Origin: Novosphingobium sp. KA1
GTDB lineage: Bacteria > Pseudomonadota > Alphaproteobacteria > Sphingomonadales > Sphingomonadaceae
Assembly: GCF_017309955.1 (NCBI RefSeq)
Contig: NZ_CP021248.1
Coordinates: 806,001 to 870,000, forward strand
Reading direction: 5' to 3'
DNA length: 64,000 nt
In this document: piece by piece, positions 40,594 to 49,847 of the stretch
Position numbering within the stretch: the stretch's first letter is position 1
How the letters are laid out: the number at the start of each line of letters is the position of its first letter
Translations under genes and position numbers: made by a program
Notes under the pieces: model-generated
Database searches by the model: none
Seen by the model: the letters and a program-made list of their open reading frames with translations, nothing else
What the model was told of the DNA's origin: nothing

Positions 40594-42323
40594 TGCGTCC
40601 GACCTTCCGCCTTCGCATCGCCCGCTCCGCGGCAGGGCTTGATGTGCGATCGCCAGATGAGACGGATAACTTGGGCCTTGAAACCGTTGCGAGAAGTCCA
40701 ATGGCCGAACTCTGCGTGGGAAAAGCGGCTTCAACCTCCCCGCTGGATCCGCTCGGCAGAACGATCGTAGGCAGGGCGATCGGCCGGGATGGCCAGCCTG
40801 CACGATTGATGGGCGGCAAGGTCGGCGCCCAATTCAGCGAACAGGTTGTGCGTGAATTCTGGGGGATGTTTCTCGCCGTCGAGATCCCACCGGATGGTGA
40901 CCCCGTGCGGGTAACCCGCGACGCTTCCAGCCTGCTTCCGGCATACTACGCCGCGACGGGTTCGGAACTGATCGTGGCGTCGGATGTATCGCTTCTTACG
41001 GCCGAACGGTCGGTCAAGTCCATCGACTGGACCGCAGTCGCGACGCATCTTCACTGCGATAGCCTCCGTACCCGAAGAACGTGCATTGCGGGTGTGAGCG
41101 AGCTCCTGGCAGGAGAGGTGCTTGTGGCGGGGCACGGTCAATTTTCAGTAAAGCCGGTTTGGTCCCCTTGGGCGTTCACGCACCGAGATGCGCAAATCAA
41201 CGACTATCGATCGGCCGTTGATCAACTGCGCGATTGTGTTCTCTCGACGGTAGCTGCCCTCGCGAACGGATACGAGCATGCCGTGATCGGCATTTCCGGG
41301 GGCCTCGATTCCAGTGTCGTGGCAGCGGCACTGCTAAACTCCGGGGTGAAGATTTCTGCACTGACACTGGCTACCACCGCTCCGGGGGGCGACGAGCGCC
41401 ACTATGCGCGCATACTTTCAAGCGGCCTCGGGTTCGGCCTCACGGAAGCCGTCGAGGAGGTTGACTGCGTGGACATTGCCCATTCCGAAGCGGCGGGCCT
41501 CCCGAGACCTGTTGCGCGCTCATTTGCCCAATGGGGCAACCGCCGCCATGCCGAGCTTGCAACAGACGTTGCGGCAGATGTCTTCTTCAACGGAGCAGGA
41601 GGAGACAACGTGTTTTGCGCCCTCAACTCGGTATCGATGCTGGCGGATCGCTGGATGACCGAGGGCCTGCGGATAGGGCTGTTGCATACGGCACGTGATC
41701 TTGCTGTCATGGGCGATACGACGTGGTGGGATGCTCTGAAACGTGGTCTCGCCCGCGCGAGGCGCAAGCCGCTGCATTATCGCTGGCCATTAACAGGAAA
41801 GTTCCTATCGGAGTACAGCCGTACGCACGTTGCCTTCGAGCATCCCTGGCTTGCCGCCCGGCCGGACGGTACATTGCCGGGTAAATCGGCTCATGTCGCA
41901 TGGATGATGGGAATTCAGAATCATCTGGAAGGGTTTTCGCACGGGCGCATCCATCCCATAGTCTCGCCGCTCGTTGCCCAACCGGTCCAGGAACTTTGTC
42001 TGCGGATCCCCACCTGGTTCTGGTGCGCTGGTGGGCGCAATCGTGCGGTGGCGCGGGATGCGTTCGCGGACTTGTTGCCGCAAGCCATCGTCAACCGCAC
42101 GTCCAAAGGAACGCCGTCGACATTCGTGCTGGCGCTCATGCGGGCGAACAGCGCATCAATCAAGGAGATGCTGAATTACGGCATCCTGGCAGAACATGGC
42201 TTCGTGGATACCGGGGCAGTCAATGCATGCCTTGACTGCCCCGATGACCCCGTACCGGCAACTTATGCTCGCATGATGGCATTGGTTGACGTCGAGGCCT
42301 GGTTGCAGAGCTGGAGAGGTTGA
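40593..42323 (+). CDS. Lasso peptide C protein: asparagine-synthetase-like macrolactam synthetase
   Basis: 576 residues from ATG 40593, overlapping the B stop. It adenylates the side-chain carboxylate of Asp9/Glu9 and closes the ring with the Gly1 amine. The ATP-pyrophosphatase loop is ISGGLDSSVVAAAL, and further AsnB-like segments are FFNGAGGDNVFCA and KGTPSTFVLALMR. The N-terminal glutaminase-like half lacks the catalytic Cys2, as in all lasso cyclases. It ends in TGATCA, where its stop abuts the stop of the convergent isopeptidase gene. No ABC exporter gene (D) is present, which is normal for isopeptidase-type loci. Confidence 0.93.
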   Translation: MRPTFRLRIARSAAGLDVRSPDETDNLGLETVARSPMAELCVGKAASTSPLDPLGRTIVGRAIGRDGQPARLMGGKVGAQFSEQVVREFWGMFLAVEIPPDGDPVRVTRDASSLLPAYYAATGSELIVASDVSLLTAERSVKSIDWTAVATHLHCDSLRTRRTCIAGVSELLAGEVLVAGHGQFSVKPVWSPWAFTHRDAQINDYRSAVDQLRDCVLSTVAALANGYEHAVIGISGGLDSSVVAAALLNSGVKISALTLATTAPGGDERHYARILSSGLGFGLTEAVEEVDCVDIAHSEAAGLPRPVARSFAQWGNRRHAELATDVAADVFFNGAGGDNVFCALNSVSMLADRWMTEGLRIGLLHTARDLAVMGDTTWWDALKRGLARARRKPLHYRWPLTGKFLSEYSRTHVAFEHPWLAARPDGTLPGKSAHVAWMMGIQNHLEGFSHGRIHPIVSPLVAQPVQELCLRIPTWFWCAGGRNRAVARDAFADLLPQAIVNRTSKGTPSTFVLALMRANSASIKEMLNYGILAEHGFVDTGAVNACLDCPDDPVPATYARMMALVDVEAWLQSWRG

Positions 42324-44420
42324 TCAGCCTGCCGTCCTGTGGCTTTGGTGCAGAGTCTCTTCTCTGGTGGCGCGCATATTGCGCCAATGAGAGTACTGAT
42401 CCGGATAGGCCGGATCCGGGTATTCCTTGCCTGTCAGCCAGAATGCAAACCAGTCGAGCGCCCTGCGATTGCGCCAATAGATGTGCTGAGGCTCGCGGCT
42501 CCCCATGTGCGCTTCCATGGGATAGACGTAAAGGTCAACCGCTCCCTTGCGCGCCGCGATCGCGGAATAGAGTTGCAACGCGCAGATGTATTCGCTTTCT
42601 GGCGGCTGCATGAGGAGCGGTGCCGTGACGTTCCGAGCGTTCAGAGCGGGCGACGCTTTTGCGATCTCCCCGTTTGGGTCGTTGTCGGGAAGGGGGAGTC
42701 CCATCGCCGGATAAAGGTAGCTGCGAAACGATTCCGGCATCGGTGAACTGACGAAATAGGGGCCCGGATCGATCGTGTTGCCAACGGTTTCAGCGACAGC
42801 AAACAGATCAGTATGGCTGATCGCGTAAGTTGCAACCATGCTGGTGAAACTGTGACCGGAAATTCCGACGCGGCGCCGATCGATGAGGCCTTCCGCAGCA
42901 AGCTTGTCAATGATTGCCCGGTAACTCGCTATCTGCGCCAGATGGGGCCCGAGGGGGGGACGCTTCCCTTCGGCATCGCGCTCGGTAAGACTGCCGTTGT
43001 TTCCGCTGACGCAAAGCGCGGCAATACCGCGCTGAATCAGCAGATGTTCGGCGACATGAGATGCCGTGCCGCCTCTAAGAAAGCCCCGGCAGCGATATGT
43101 CGTTAGGACGAGCGGCATCTTGGTGCCATGTTCCTTTGGGAGCAACAGTACGCCGTGGTTCTTTCGGCCATCTGCGTCGGTCCAGTCCAGAAACCGGAAT
43201 TCGCCCCAGTTGCGCTCGGAGAACGCCGCATTCGGCGCTGCCAGCGGTCGTATCGTTCCGCCGGCAAGATCGACCCGGACCAGGCTGGCGGGCGTTGTCG
43301 GTCCCGCTTTCACGCAGATCGCAAAGCTTTTGCCGAAGGCACAGGGACTGCCGCCGTAAGCGGCGCCGCCGTTCAAGGAGCCATCGGCAGGACGAATGAC
43401 CCTGAAGGCGCCGGTAGCTGGATTCCAGCCGTTAATGCTCGTGCGGTCGGAAAAATCCTGTTCGGTGAAAGCGACGAGTTCGCCGGTGCCAGGCGCAAAG
43501 GCGAGCCCTTTGAGCGAAGCGGTCAGTCCGCTGCAAAACTCGGCATTGCAGGGCCTGGAATTTCCACTGGCGTCGGTAAACGCAATCGTGAACTTTCGAA
43601 AGGCATCGCCATCTTCTCCGCCAGGGCCGACATTCACCGCAAGTGTTCCGTGGTCCCCTTTCAGCACGTTGACGCCTGTCTTCAGGCTCGCGCCGTCGAG
43701 AAAGGCGGCCCGGTGCTCGCTGGCGATTGGCGCGCTGGGGAGGGTGACTTCGCGGTCTCGAAATGGCCCCGCGTAAGCTTCGACGGCAAATGCCTCATCC
43801 TGTCTGCGGATCGTGGTGAGGCGACTCCCGATCCGGAAGTTATCCGTCAGCCGCAATCCGTCCGTGTTAACAGTACGATCAAGACGAATGCCGCGGCGCT
43901 GCTCCCGGTTCTGATCGGAAACAATCGCGGAACGGTCCGAACGCGTCGTGTAGGCGAGGCGCGGACCTTTGACGGTGAACGAGACGACATCGGCGGGGTC
44001 TTGCGTCAGCGGTTCGTCGAGATCGCCAGGACCAAGCCGATGAACTTGGCGAGTATCGTCATACATCCCAAGTGCCGCTATCGTATGGTCGTCGAGCCAC
44101 CGGGCCTGGGGCAGATCGACCATATCGTAGAGTGCCATCCAGATCGGAACCTGCGATCGGCCAAGTGGAACGGGTGGCCGTGTTCCATCGACAGGCACCG
44201 CGAACCATTGCACGCTCGTTTCATTGTCGCGAAGCGATGGCGTCGTTACCCGGTAGGCGACCGACTTGCCGTCGGGGGACAACATCAGGCCATCGATCGA
44301 ACGGACATTGACGATATCCTCCAGGGTTGGATCGCGCGGCCGTTCCTTGGCCGCGAGATTGCAGGGATGAGTAGCGAGGCATGCCGCCGCCGCGAGCAAA
44401 TGGCCGATGTGTCTGGGCAT
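42324..44420 (-). CDS. Lasso peptide isopeptidase (AtxE-like prolyl oligopeptidase family)
   Basis: 698 residues with an export signal (HIGHLLAAAACLATHPC). An N-terminal beta-propeller is followed by an alpha/beta-hydrolase domain with Ser524 in GISGHSFTS, a Glu pair at 608/610 in QPPESEY and His638 in MEAHMGSREPQH. The known lasso isopeptidase AtxE2 uses Ser-Glu-His with, as I recall, residues 527, 610 and 638, so the active site is intact. It should cut the isopeptide bond and linearise the lasso peptide after uptake. It is transcribed with or after the receptor gene and convergent to the biosynthetic genes. Confidence 0.9.
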   Translation of the reverse strand: MPRHIGHLLAAAACLATHPCNLAAKERPRDPTLEDIVNVRSIDGLMLSPDGKSVAYRVTTPSLRDNETSVQWFAVPVDGTRPPVPLGRSQVPIWMALYDMVDLPQARWLDDHTIAALGMYDDTRQVHRLGPGDLDEPLTQDPADVVSFTVKGPRLAYTTRSDRSAIVSDQNREQRRGIRLDRTVNTDGLRLTDNFRIGSRLTTIRRQDEAFAVEAYAGPFRDREVTLPSAPIASEHRAAFLDGASLKTGVNVLKGDHGTLAVNVGPGGEDGDAFRKFTIAFTDASGNSRPCNAEFCSGLTASLKGLAFAPGTGELVAFTEQDFSDRTSINGWNPATGAFRVIRPADGSLNGGAAYGGSPCAFGKSFAICVKAGPTTPASLVRVDLAGGTIRPLAAPNAAFSERNWGEFRFLDWTDADGRKNHGVLLLPKEHGTKMPLVLTTYRCRGFLRGGTASHVAEHLLIQRGIAALCVSGNNGSLTERDAEGKRPPLGPHLAQIASYRAIIDKLAAEGLIDRRRVGISGHSFTSMVATYAISHTDLFAVAETVGNTIDPGPYFVSSPMPESFRSYLYPAMGLPLPDNDPNGEIAKASPALNARNVTAPLLMQPPESEYICALQLYSAIAARKGAVDLYVYPMEAHMGSREPQHIYWRNRRALDWFAFWLTGKEYPDPAYPDQYSHWRNMRATREETLHQSHRTAG

Positions 44421-44478
44421 GTAGGATCGCCTCCGCCAGCAGAGTGAGTATTATGCAAATGTTGGGTGAGTAGCGCTT

Positions 44479-47037
44479 CTAGAACGTCTGAGAGATCGTG
44501 AAGGAGATGACGCGTCCGAACGCTGAATAGTTCGTCGAATCGTAAGCAGCGAGATATGCCGCCGAGGTTGCGATCTGTGACGGTTTGTCGTTCAGAACGT
44601 TTTGAGCGGACAGCCTTACGACGAGACCATCGAGTGCCCTGACCGAGCTCTGGATCTCGTAGCCGGCGACGAGATCGAGCGTAAACATCCCGGGAACCGG
44701 AATTTCGGAAGTCGTGCGCACGTCGGTTACGCCGCCCGTGTAATTTCCGAAGGCAGACAGCGTAGTGTTCCCGCCCTTCCACGTGCCACCACCGCGGGCG
44801 CGCCAGTTCGGTGGATTGAAGAGCGTGCCGGCAACCTGATTTGTACTCTGAAGTGGGGAGAGCCGCTGCGAAGAATGGAGATATCCCGCATTGGCAACGA
44901 ACTGAAGGTGCGAGCTATCGCCAAGATCAAGGTCGTATTGCGCCAGGAAGTCGATGCCATCCACCCACTGCGAGGCTGCATTGGTGTAGTTGAACTCGAT
45001 GATCGCAGCGACATTGCCCGGATCGTAGGCGGCGGTTGTAAGGTTCAGGAACGTGCCTTGGGCGAGCAGGGATTCCTGATCGCTCGCCGATGGGTTGCGC
45101 TGCACGTAGGCGGCATAAACCGGGTCCGAAAGGGCACGGGAAAGATACGGTATCGGCTGTACGATCCTGTTCTGGTAACGGATGTTGAAGTAAGTCGCCT
45201 CGAGCTTCAAACCCGGTGCGAAAGCCGGCTTGAATTCGATACCTGCGGACCATGTCGTTGCGCGTTCGGGCTTGAGGTCGGTATTGCCTCCAGTGCGCTG
45301 AAGGATGGTGGCAGTCGCAGGAAGTCCGGTTCCGCCGGCTATGCTTGCCGGCCGGAGCAGGATCGACGGATCTCCGTAAAGCTGAAATAGGGTGGGCGCA
45401 CGAAACGAACGGCCCCAACTGGCGCGCAGCTTTACGCCTCCGGACAGGTCCGCCACCAGTCCGAATTTCGGTGTCGTGACACTGGCGATTCCGGAATAGT
45501 GCTCGAACCGGGCGGCGCCGTTGGCAGAAAGGCTTTGCAGAATGCCAGCGGAGGCAACCAGAGGCACTGCAATTTCGGCGTAGGCGAACTGAACATTCTG
45601 GGTCGCCTTGATATCGGAGACGCTTCCGACGGTGCGTTTCGAATGGAGCGTATTTGATCGAAGTCCTCCCCCCAGGGCGATCTTTGCATCGCCTGCCGGA
45701 AGAGAAAAGATCCGGCCGGTGGCGCCTGCTTCGACTGACCAGGATGAATTGCAGAAGCATGACCGGACGGCAGGCGTCGCAGTCGCGCCGGAAACCTGAT
45801 CGGTCTTCGTCTTCACGCGATCGATCCCGAATGTCCCGTTGACCGAAAGCGACCAGTCTTCGCCAATATCCCACCTCAGGCTGGGTGCTACCGCCAGGCT
45901 GAAATGAGGGCTGGCGATGTCATAACGGGGCACGGCCGGATCGCCGCTCAGAGCATAACCGTTGCGGGCGGTGCGCCAGTTTGCAAGCACATCGAGCCCA
46001 GCCGTTACCGCAGGGACGATCTGCGTGGACGATGACATCGCCACGTTGTGATGCGACATCGCCGGATAGAGCGTCAGGCCGGGATTGACCTCCCGCGTGT
46101 ACGACCTCTGGCTCGCGTCGATTGCGGTGTTCTTCCCATATTCGTAGGCAATCAGAATGTTGCCGGAAGACCAATTGAGCCCACCCATCGCGGAGTATAT
46201 CTGCTCGGTGTTCCCTCCATCGGTCGATGCGCCCAGCGTTGTCTGGACCTGCAGTCCCTCGAACCTGCGCCTGAGCAGGATATTCGCCACGCCCGCAACC
46301 GCATCGGAGCCGTAGATTGCTGAAGCGCCGTCAGGCACAATCTGTATCGCTTCCACCGCAAGGAAGGGGATGGACGAAACGTCGATGCTTTGGCGATATC
46401 CTCCATAAGCCAGGCGATGCCCATTCACGAGGGTGAGCGTTGCATCGGGTCCTAGACCACGCAGATTGATCGATGACGACGACCCGACATTCTCGCCATT
46501 ACCGACAGGAACATTGAATCCCACGCCAGGATTCTGGCCCCCGCCGAAATTCTGCGGAATGGCAGCAAGAACTTCGGGCAGGTTCGTATGCCCGCTGTCG
46601 TCAATCTGTTCGCGGTTCATACTGATGACCTGCGAGGCAGGGGGGGCGCCTGCAATGCGCGAGCCTGTCACGACGATATCGGCGCTCTTCAACGAGCCTT
46701 CGCCCGCGTCGTCTGTCGCCTCGGATCGCCCCCCGATCAGGATTACATCCTTTCGGTATTGTACCTTCAGTCCGGAACCGGAAAGCAGTCGACGCACTGC
46801 CTCGTCCGCGCTGTACGTTCCCTCGAGACGAGGCGCACGCCGGCCGATGACCGCTTCCGAACTGAAGATGATTTCGCGACCCGAAAGACGGCTGACGGCT
46901 TGGAGTGCGTCGCCAAGCGCGCCGGCTTCGAGATTGTAATGCTGCTTGCCAGCGGGATCGGCCGCTGCCGGCGAACTCAAAAGTATCGATGCGAGTGCCG
47001 TCGCGCCGAGAAGGCCCAGTTTTGTCCTTTTACCCAT
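44479..47037 (-). CDS. TonB-dependent receptor with N-terminal signalling (STN) domain
   Basis: 852 residues from ATG 47037 with a signal peptide (LGLLGATALASILLSSPAAA). Residues about 32-100 form the STN secretin/TonB signalling domain (YNLEAGALGDALQAVSRLSGREIIFSSEAV, in pieces). The plug follows (VTGSRIAGAPPASQVISMNREQI; GPDATLTLVNGHRL), then a 22-strand-type barrel ending VISFTISQTF with the terminal Phe. The STN domain means it can signal to the FecR protein encoded next to it. It is the likely importer or sensor of the lasso peptides, or of a ligand bound by them. Confidence 0.92.
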   Translation of the reverse strand: MGKRTKLGLLGATALASILLSSPAAADPAGKQHYNLEAGALGDALQAVSRLSGREIIFSSEAVIGRRAPRLEGTYSADEAVRRLLSGSGLKVQYRKDVILIGGRSEATDDAGEGSLKSADIVVTGSRIAGAPPASQVISMNREQIDDSGHTNLPEVLAAIPQNFGGGQNPGVGFNVPVGNGENVGSSSSINLRGLGPDATLTLVNGHRLAYGGYRQSIDVSSIPFLAVEAIQIVPDGASAIYGSDAVAGVANILLRRRFEGLQVQTTLGASTDGGNTEQIYSAMGGLNWSSGNILIAYEYGKNTAIDASQRSYTREVNPGLTLYPAMSHHNVAMSSSTQIVPAVTAGLDVLANWRTARNGYALSGDPAVPRYDIASPHFSLAVAPSLRWDIGEDWSLSVNGTFGIDRVKTKTDQVSGATATPAVRSCFCNSSWSVEAGATGRIFSLPAGDAKIALGGGLRSNTLHSKRTVGSVSDIKATQNVQFAYAEIAVPLVASAGILQSLSANGAARFEHYSGIASVTTPKFGLVADLSGGVKLRASWGRSFRAPTLFQLYGDPSILLRPASIAGGTGLPATATILQRTGGNTDLKPERATTWSAGIEFKPAFAPGLKLEATYFNIRYQNRIVQPIPYLSRALSDPVYAAYVQRNPSASDQESLLAQGTFLNLTTAAYDPGNVAAIIEFNYTNAASQWVDGIDFLAQYDLDLGDSSHLQFVANAGYLHSSQRLSPLQSTNQVAGTLFNPPNWRARGGGTWKGGNTTLSAFGNYTGGVTDVRTTSEIPVPGMFTLDLVAGYEIQSSVRALDGLVVRLSAQNVLNDKPSQIATSAAYLAAYDSTNYSAFGRVISFTISQTF

Positions 47038-47142
47038 ATGAACCACTTCGATCCCCCCTGTAGGGATCCAGTCATTTTGACTGGATTTTTCAGGAGGCAT
47101 CGCTGTGGCTCGATGAACTACGGGGTCTGTCGGAAATTTTTT

Positions 47143-48198
47143 TCAATTCTTCTGGCGCAAGGTCACTTGATCGGGAGCAGACTGCTCCACTTTCAGGTCA
47201 AACAGAGCGGCTAGTCGTTCCGCGACCTGTTGACCGTCATCGACACGGAATCTGCCACTGACACGCATTTGCCCGAGACCGGCATCGGCAACGAGGATCG
47301 TCACGCCGGAGGCGGCACGCGTTTCGGCCAGGACCGCCGTAAGCGGCGTTCGGTCGAATTCGCGTGGCTTTGCGTAATCGACGGAGGCTGGAATTGAGGC
47401 TGGAATTCCAGCCGAACTTGCCGGGCCGGTTGGCGCGTCATTTGAAAGGAAGGAAAGGCTTTCACCGGCCGCGAGGCGTGAGAATGGCGAACTTTCTCCA
47501 TCCGGCTGCTTCGGACGTTCGACGTCAATCGCCCCGCGCAGGAGTTTGACGACAACCTGATGCCCTCCGGCGAGACGAACATCGAAAATCGTACCGCGGG
47601 CGGTGACACTGCCGCCACCAGCCCGGACCACGAAGGGGCGTCCTTCATGTGCAACCTCGAAGCGGGCGTCCCCTTTTTCGAGACGCAATTCCCGCCGATC
47701 GGCACTGAAATGCTGGGAGACGATGGTCCCGGGTTTCAGGGTGATCAGCGAACCGTCCGACAGGCGAACGGGGCCCGATGCACCGTCTCCGCCGACGTAT
47801 TGCCGCTGCTCGCTGCTATCGCCGACCTGTGCGATATCGTGGTTTTCAGAACCAACCCCCATTGAGCGTTGCTGAATTACCATGGCGATCAGCGCGATAC
47901 CGAGCCCGACGACAGCGGCGACGGCAAGCCATCTCAATGTACCGCCGGTCGATCGGACGTTGTCGTTCGCAATACGGGTATGGGACTTGCGCTCGGCGGC
48001 CAGGAAGCGGCCGGCGGCATAGATTTCGCCGGCCCTCTCGTAGGCGGCTTGGTGAAGCGCGCTGCGTCTCCGCCATTGCTCGAATTCGATCTGAAAATCG
48101 CCGGCGTCGGGTCCGCGCATGCGGGCGAACCAAATGGCGCCCTCTTCCAGAAGCGTCTCGGAGAGCTGCTGCATGCCGGTTGAGGGAACGTCAGTCAT
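47143..48198 (-). CDS. FecR-family anti-sigma factor / signal transducer
   Basis: 351 residues from ATG 48198. The N-terminal cytoplasmic DUF4880-like region (AIWFARMRGPDAGDFQIEFEQWRRRSALHQAAYERA, in pieces) is followed by one membrane helix (WLAVAAVVGLGIALIAMVI). The periplasmic FecR domain comes next (DGSLITLKPGTIVSQHFSADRRELRLEKGDARFEV), and the C-terminus is STN-like (AETRAASGVTILVADAGLGQMRVSGRF). It relays receptor occupancy to the sigma factor. It overlaps the sigma gene by eight bases. Confidence 0.9.
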   Translation of the reverse strand: MTDVPSTGMQQLSETLLEEGAIWFARMRGPDAGDFQIEFEQWRRRSALHQAAYERAGEIYAAGRFLAAERKSHTRIANDNVRSTGGTLRWLAVAAVVGLGIALIAMVIQQRSMGVGSENHDIAQVGDSSEQRQYVGGDGASGPVRLSDGSLITLKPGTIVSQHFSADRRELRLEKGDARFEVAHEGRPFVVRAGGGSVTARGTIFDVRLAGGHQVVVKLLRGAIDVERPKQPDGESSPFSRLAAGESLSFLSNDAPTGPASSAGIPASIPASVDYAKPREFDRTPLTAVLAETRAASGVTILVADAGLGQMRVSGRFRVDDGQQVAERLAALFDLKVEQSAPDQVTLRQKN

Positions 48199-48736
48199 GG
48201 CTAGCCACGCTCTTTCCAATCCGGACGACCGCTTGCGCGACGTGCCATTCCACCGTTCTGATGCTGATCCCCAAGCGCTCTGCTATCTGGCGATAAGGCA
48301 GGTCCTCGGCCCGGTGCAACAGGAAAACCTCTCGGGTTTTTGCCGGAAGCGCATCGACCGCCTTTCGGTACTGCTCCTGCATTTGCGCCAGTTCGAGGGC
48401 AGCATCCGGCATTTCAGGTTGATGTGGCAGTGCCGTTTCATCAGCGCGCGCAGCCTGTGAGCGTGACCAGGAACGAGCCCGGTCAGCCAGAAGATGTCGG
48501 AGGATACCCTGCACGTACGATCCAGGGTTCTCCTGCGCCGCCGATGACCTGGCCGCGACGAGGCGCGCAAAGGCCTCCTGAACGAGATCGGCCCGCTCTT
48601 CTTCGATCCAGATTCTTCGCTTCAGGAATTGAAGCAACTTGGGAGCCTCCCGACGATAGAACCTGTCGAATGCCTTTCGGTCTTCGAACAGGGCTTGCGA
48701 AGCGCCTTGGCGCTCTTCCTTTTTAACCCGAAGCAT
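48191..48736 (-). CDS. ECF sigma factor, FecI type
   Basis: 181 residues from ATG 48736. Region 2 (FDRFYRREAPKLLQFLKRRIWIEEERADLVQEAFARLV, in pieces) and region 4 (ALPAKTREVFLLHRAEDLPYRQIAERLGISIRTVEWHVAQA) are complete. It is coupled with FecR and presumably drives expression of the receptor and isopeptidase genes and its own operon. The 240 bp between it and the MarR gene hold only an 8-bp hairpin (48901-48908 / 48926-48933). Confidence 0.9.
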   Translation of the reverse strand: MLRVKKEERQGASQALFEDRKAFDRFYRREAPKLLQFLKRRIWIEEERADLVQEAFARLVAARSSAAQENPGSYVQGILRHLLADRARSWSRSQAARADETALPHQPEMPDAALELAQMQEQYRKAVDALPAKTREVFLLHRAEDLPYRQIAERLGISIRTVEWHVAQAVVRIGKSVASHD

Positions 48737-48978
48737 TGCTTTTAGAACGCAATGCCATCGCCGGCGCACACCATGCACCTGGCGGAACAACAATATGAAA
48801 CACGCACGACAGAGCCACCACCGGCGGCGGGCAACAGGTTCCAGTGCCTGCGTGCGACCTACCCGGTCACCCGCCTGTTCATGCGTGGAAGGCTTTTCCT
48901 GCAGCCGGATACCCGCCTCTCAACGCCGGCTGCAAAGACAAGTCTGCCTTCGAACTCCAATTAGTTCAAGCCTCCAGA

Positions 48979-49416
48979 TCAACTCCCGCGCGCCAGTTCA
49001 GCCGATGCCTGCGGCCCAGCAGTCTCAAGCAAAATCATCGCCCTGAATTCGGCACTGGAAGCCCAATCGTCCAGAAAAGCCTCGATAGCCTGCCGCCCGG
49101 CATCGGTGAGCCGGACCACTGTCCTCCTGCCGTCCGTCGCATCTCGTACCGTCTCCACCAAGGTCAGCTCTTCCATGCGATGAACGATCCTTTGGGAATT
49201 GCGCTCGGATGTGCTTGTGACCGAACTTAAACCGGTCAGGGAGTGGGTTTGATCGGCAGGCTTGCTGTACAGTTCGAACAGCATCTCGAGGGCCGGCTGC
49301 CGAAAGAGGTCGAGACCAAGTTCTGCCATAAGAATTTGCAGCCCGCGCCGGGCCAGTCCCATCATCATCAGCCGGCGGTTGTCGAAGCCCTCGTTGGCAG
49401 CCGGAATACACATCAC
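48979..49416 (-). CDS. MarR-like winged-helix regulator
   Basis: 145 residues. A winged helix-turn-helix is visible (LTGLSSVTSTSERNSQRIVHRMEELTLVETVRDATDGRRTVVRLTDAGRQAI, in pieces), with dimerisation helices at both ends. Its ATG overlaps the stop (TGATG) of the upstream 84-residue gene, so they are translationally coupled. The palindrome at 49722-49733 upstream of the pair is a plausible operator for autoregulation. Confidence 0.8.
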   Translation of the reverse strand: MMCIPAANEGFDNRRLMMMGLARRGLQILMAELGLDLFRQPALEMLFELYSKPADQTHSLTGLSSVTSTSERNSQRIVHRMEELTLVETVRDATDGRRTVVRLTDAGRQAIEAFLDDWASSAEFRAMILLETAGPQASAELARGS

Positions 49417-49667
49417 CGCGGTTCGCCGGCGATATCAATCCGGCGCCGGCATGACGCTGGCAGCGATGGGATATCAGGAAGTTCTCGAGCGCCGTATCCG
49501 TGGCCGGGCGAACTCTCGCGTGGGGGTTCTTGGCCGGGCAGGTTCATGGGGTGTGAAACATCCCGGATCGCCCAACCCAATCCGCCGGCAGCGGTTATAG
49601 GCGCGACAGACGTGGAATAATTGCGCGGCTTCGCAGGGGATCTCGGGTCAATTTGCTGGCTGGCCAT
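49413..49667 (-). CDS. 84-residue unknown protein coupled to the MarR gene
   Basis: Starts at ATG 49667 with an excellent AAGGAG-N6 ribosome site (MASQQIDPRSPAKPRNYS). It is rich in Pro, Ser, Gly and Arg and without predicted membrane segments; the middle reads GGLGWAIRDVSHPMNLPG. No family recognised. The ribosome site and the TGATG overlap with the regulator gene are the evidence that it is expressed. Confidence 0.55.
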   Translation of the reverse strand: MASQQIDPRSPAKPRNYSTSVAPITAAGGLGWAIRDVSHPMNLPGQEPPRESSPGHGYGARELPDIPSLPASCRRRIDIAGEPR

Positions 49668-49721
49668 CAAGAACTCCTTGAGGTGTGCTGGAGGTCTCAG
49701 AATGCCCCGTCAATCGTGCCA

Positions 49722-49733
49722 ATCTTGTAAGAT
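49722..49733. promoter_or_regulatory. Candidate operator palindrome for the MarR-like regulator
   Basis: ATCTTGTAAGAT is a perfect 12-bp palindrome in an AT-rich stretch 55 bp upstream of the 84-residue gene, where MarR-family repressors usually bind. Confidence 0.45.
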
Positions 49734-49847
49734 ACTGTCTTAAAATTGTCACAAACGGCAACGCGTCTGCTTATTCGCAAAGGAGTGGAGTGAGGGGAGG
49801 GGAGAGCCACGGCCGTGGAAACGGTCTCTCCAGAGTGAGGTTTTCTA

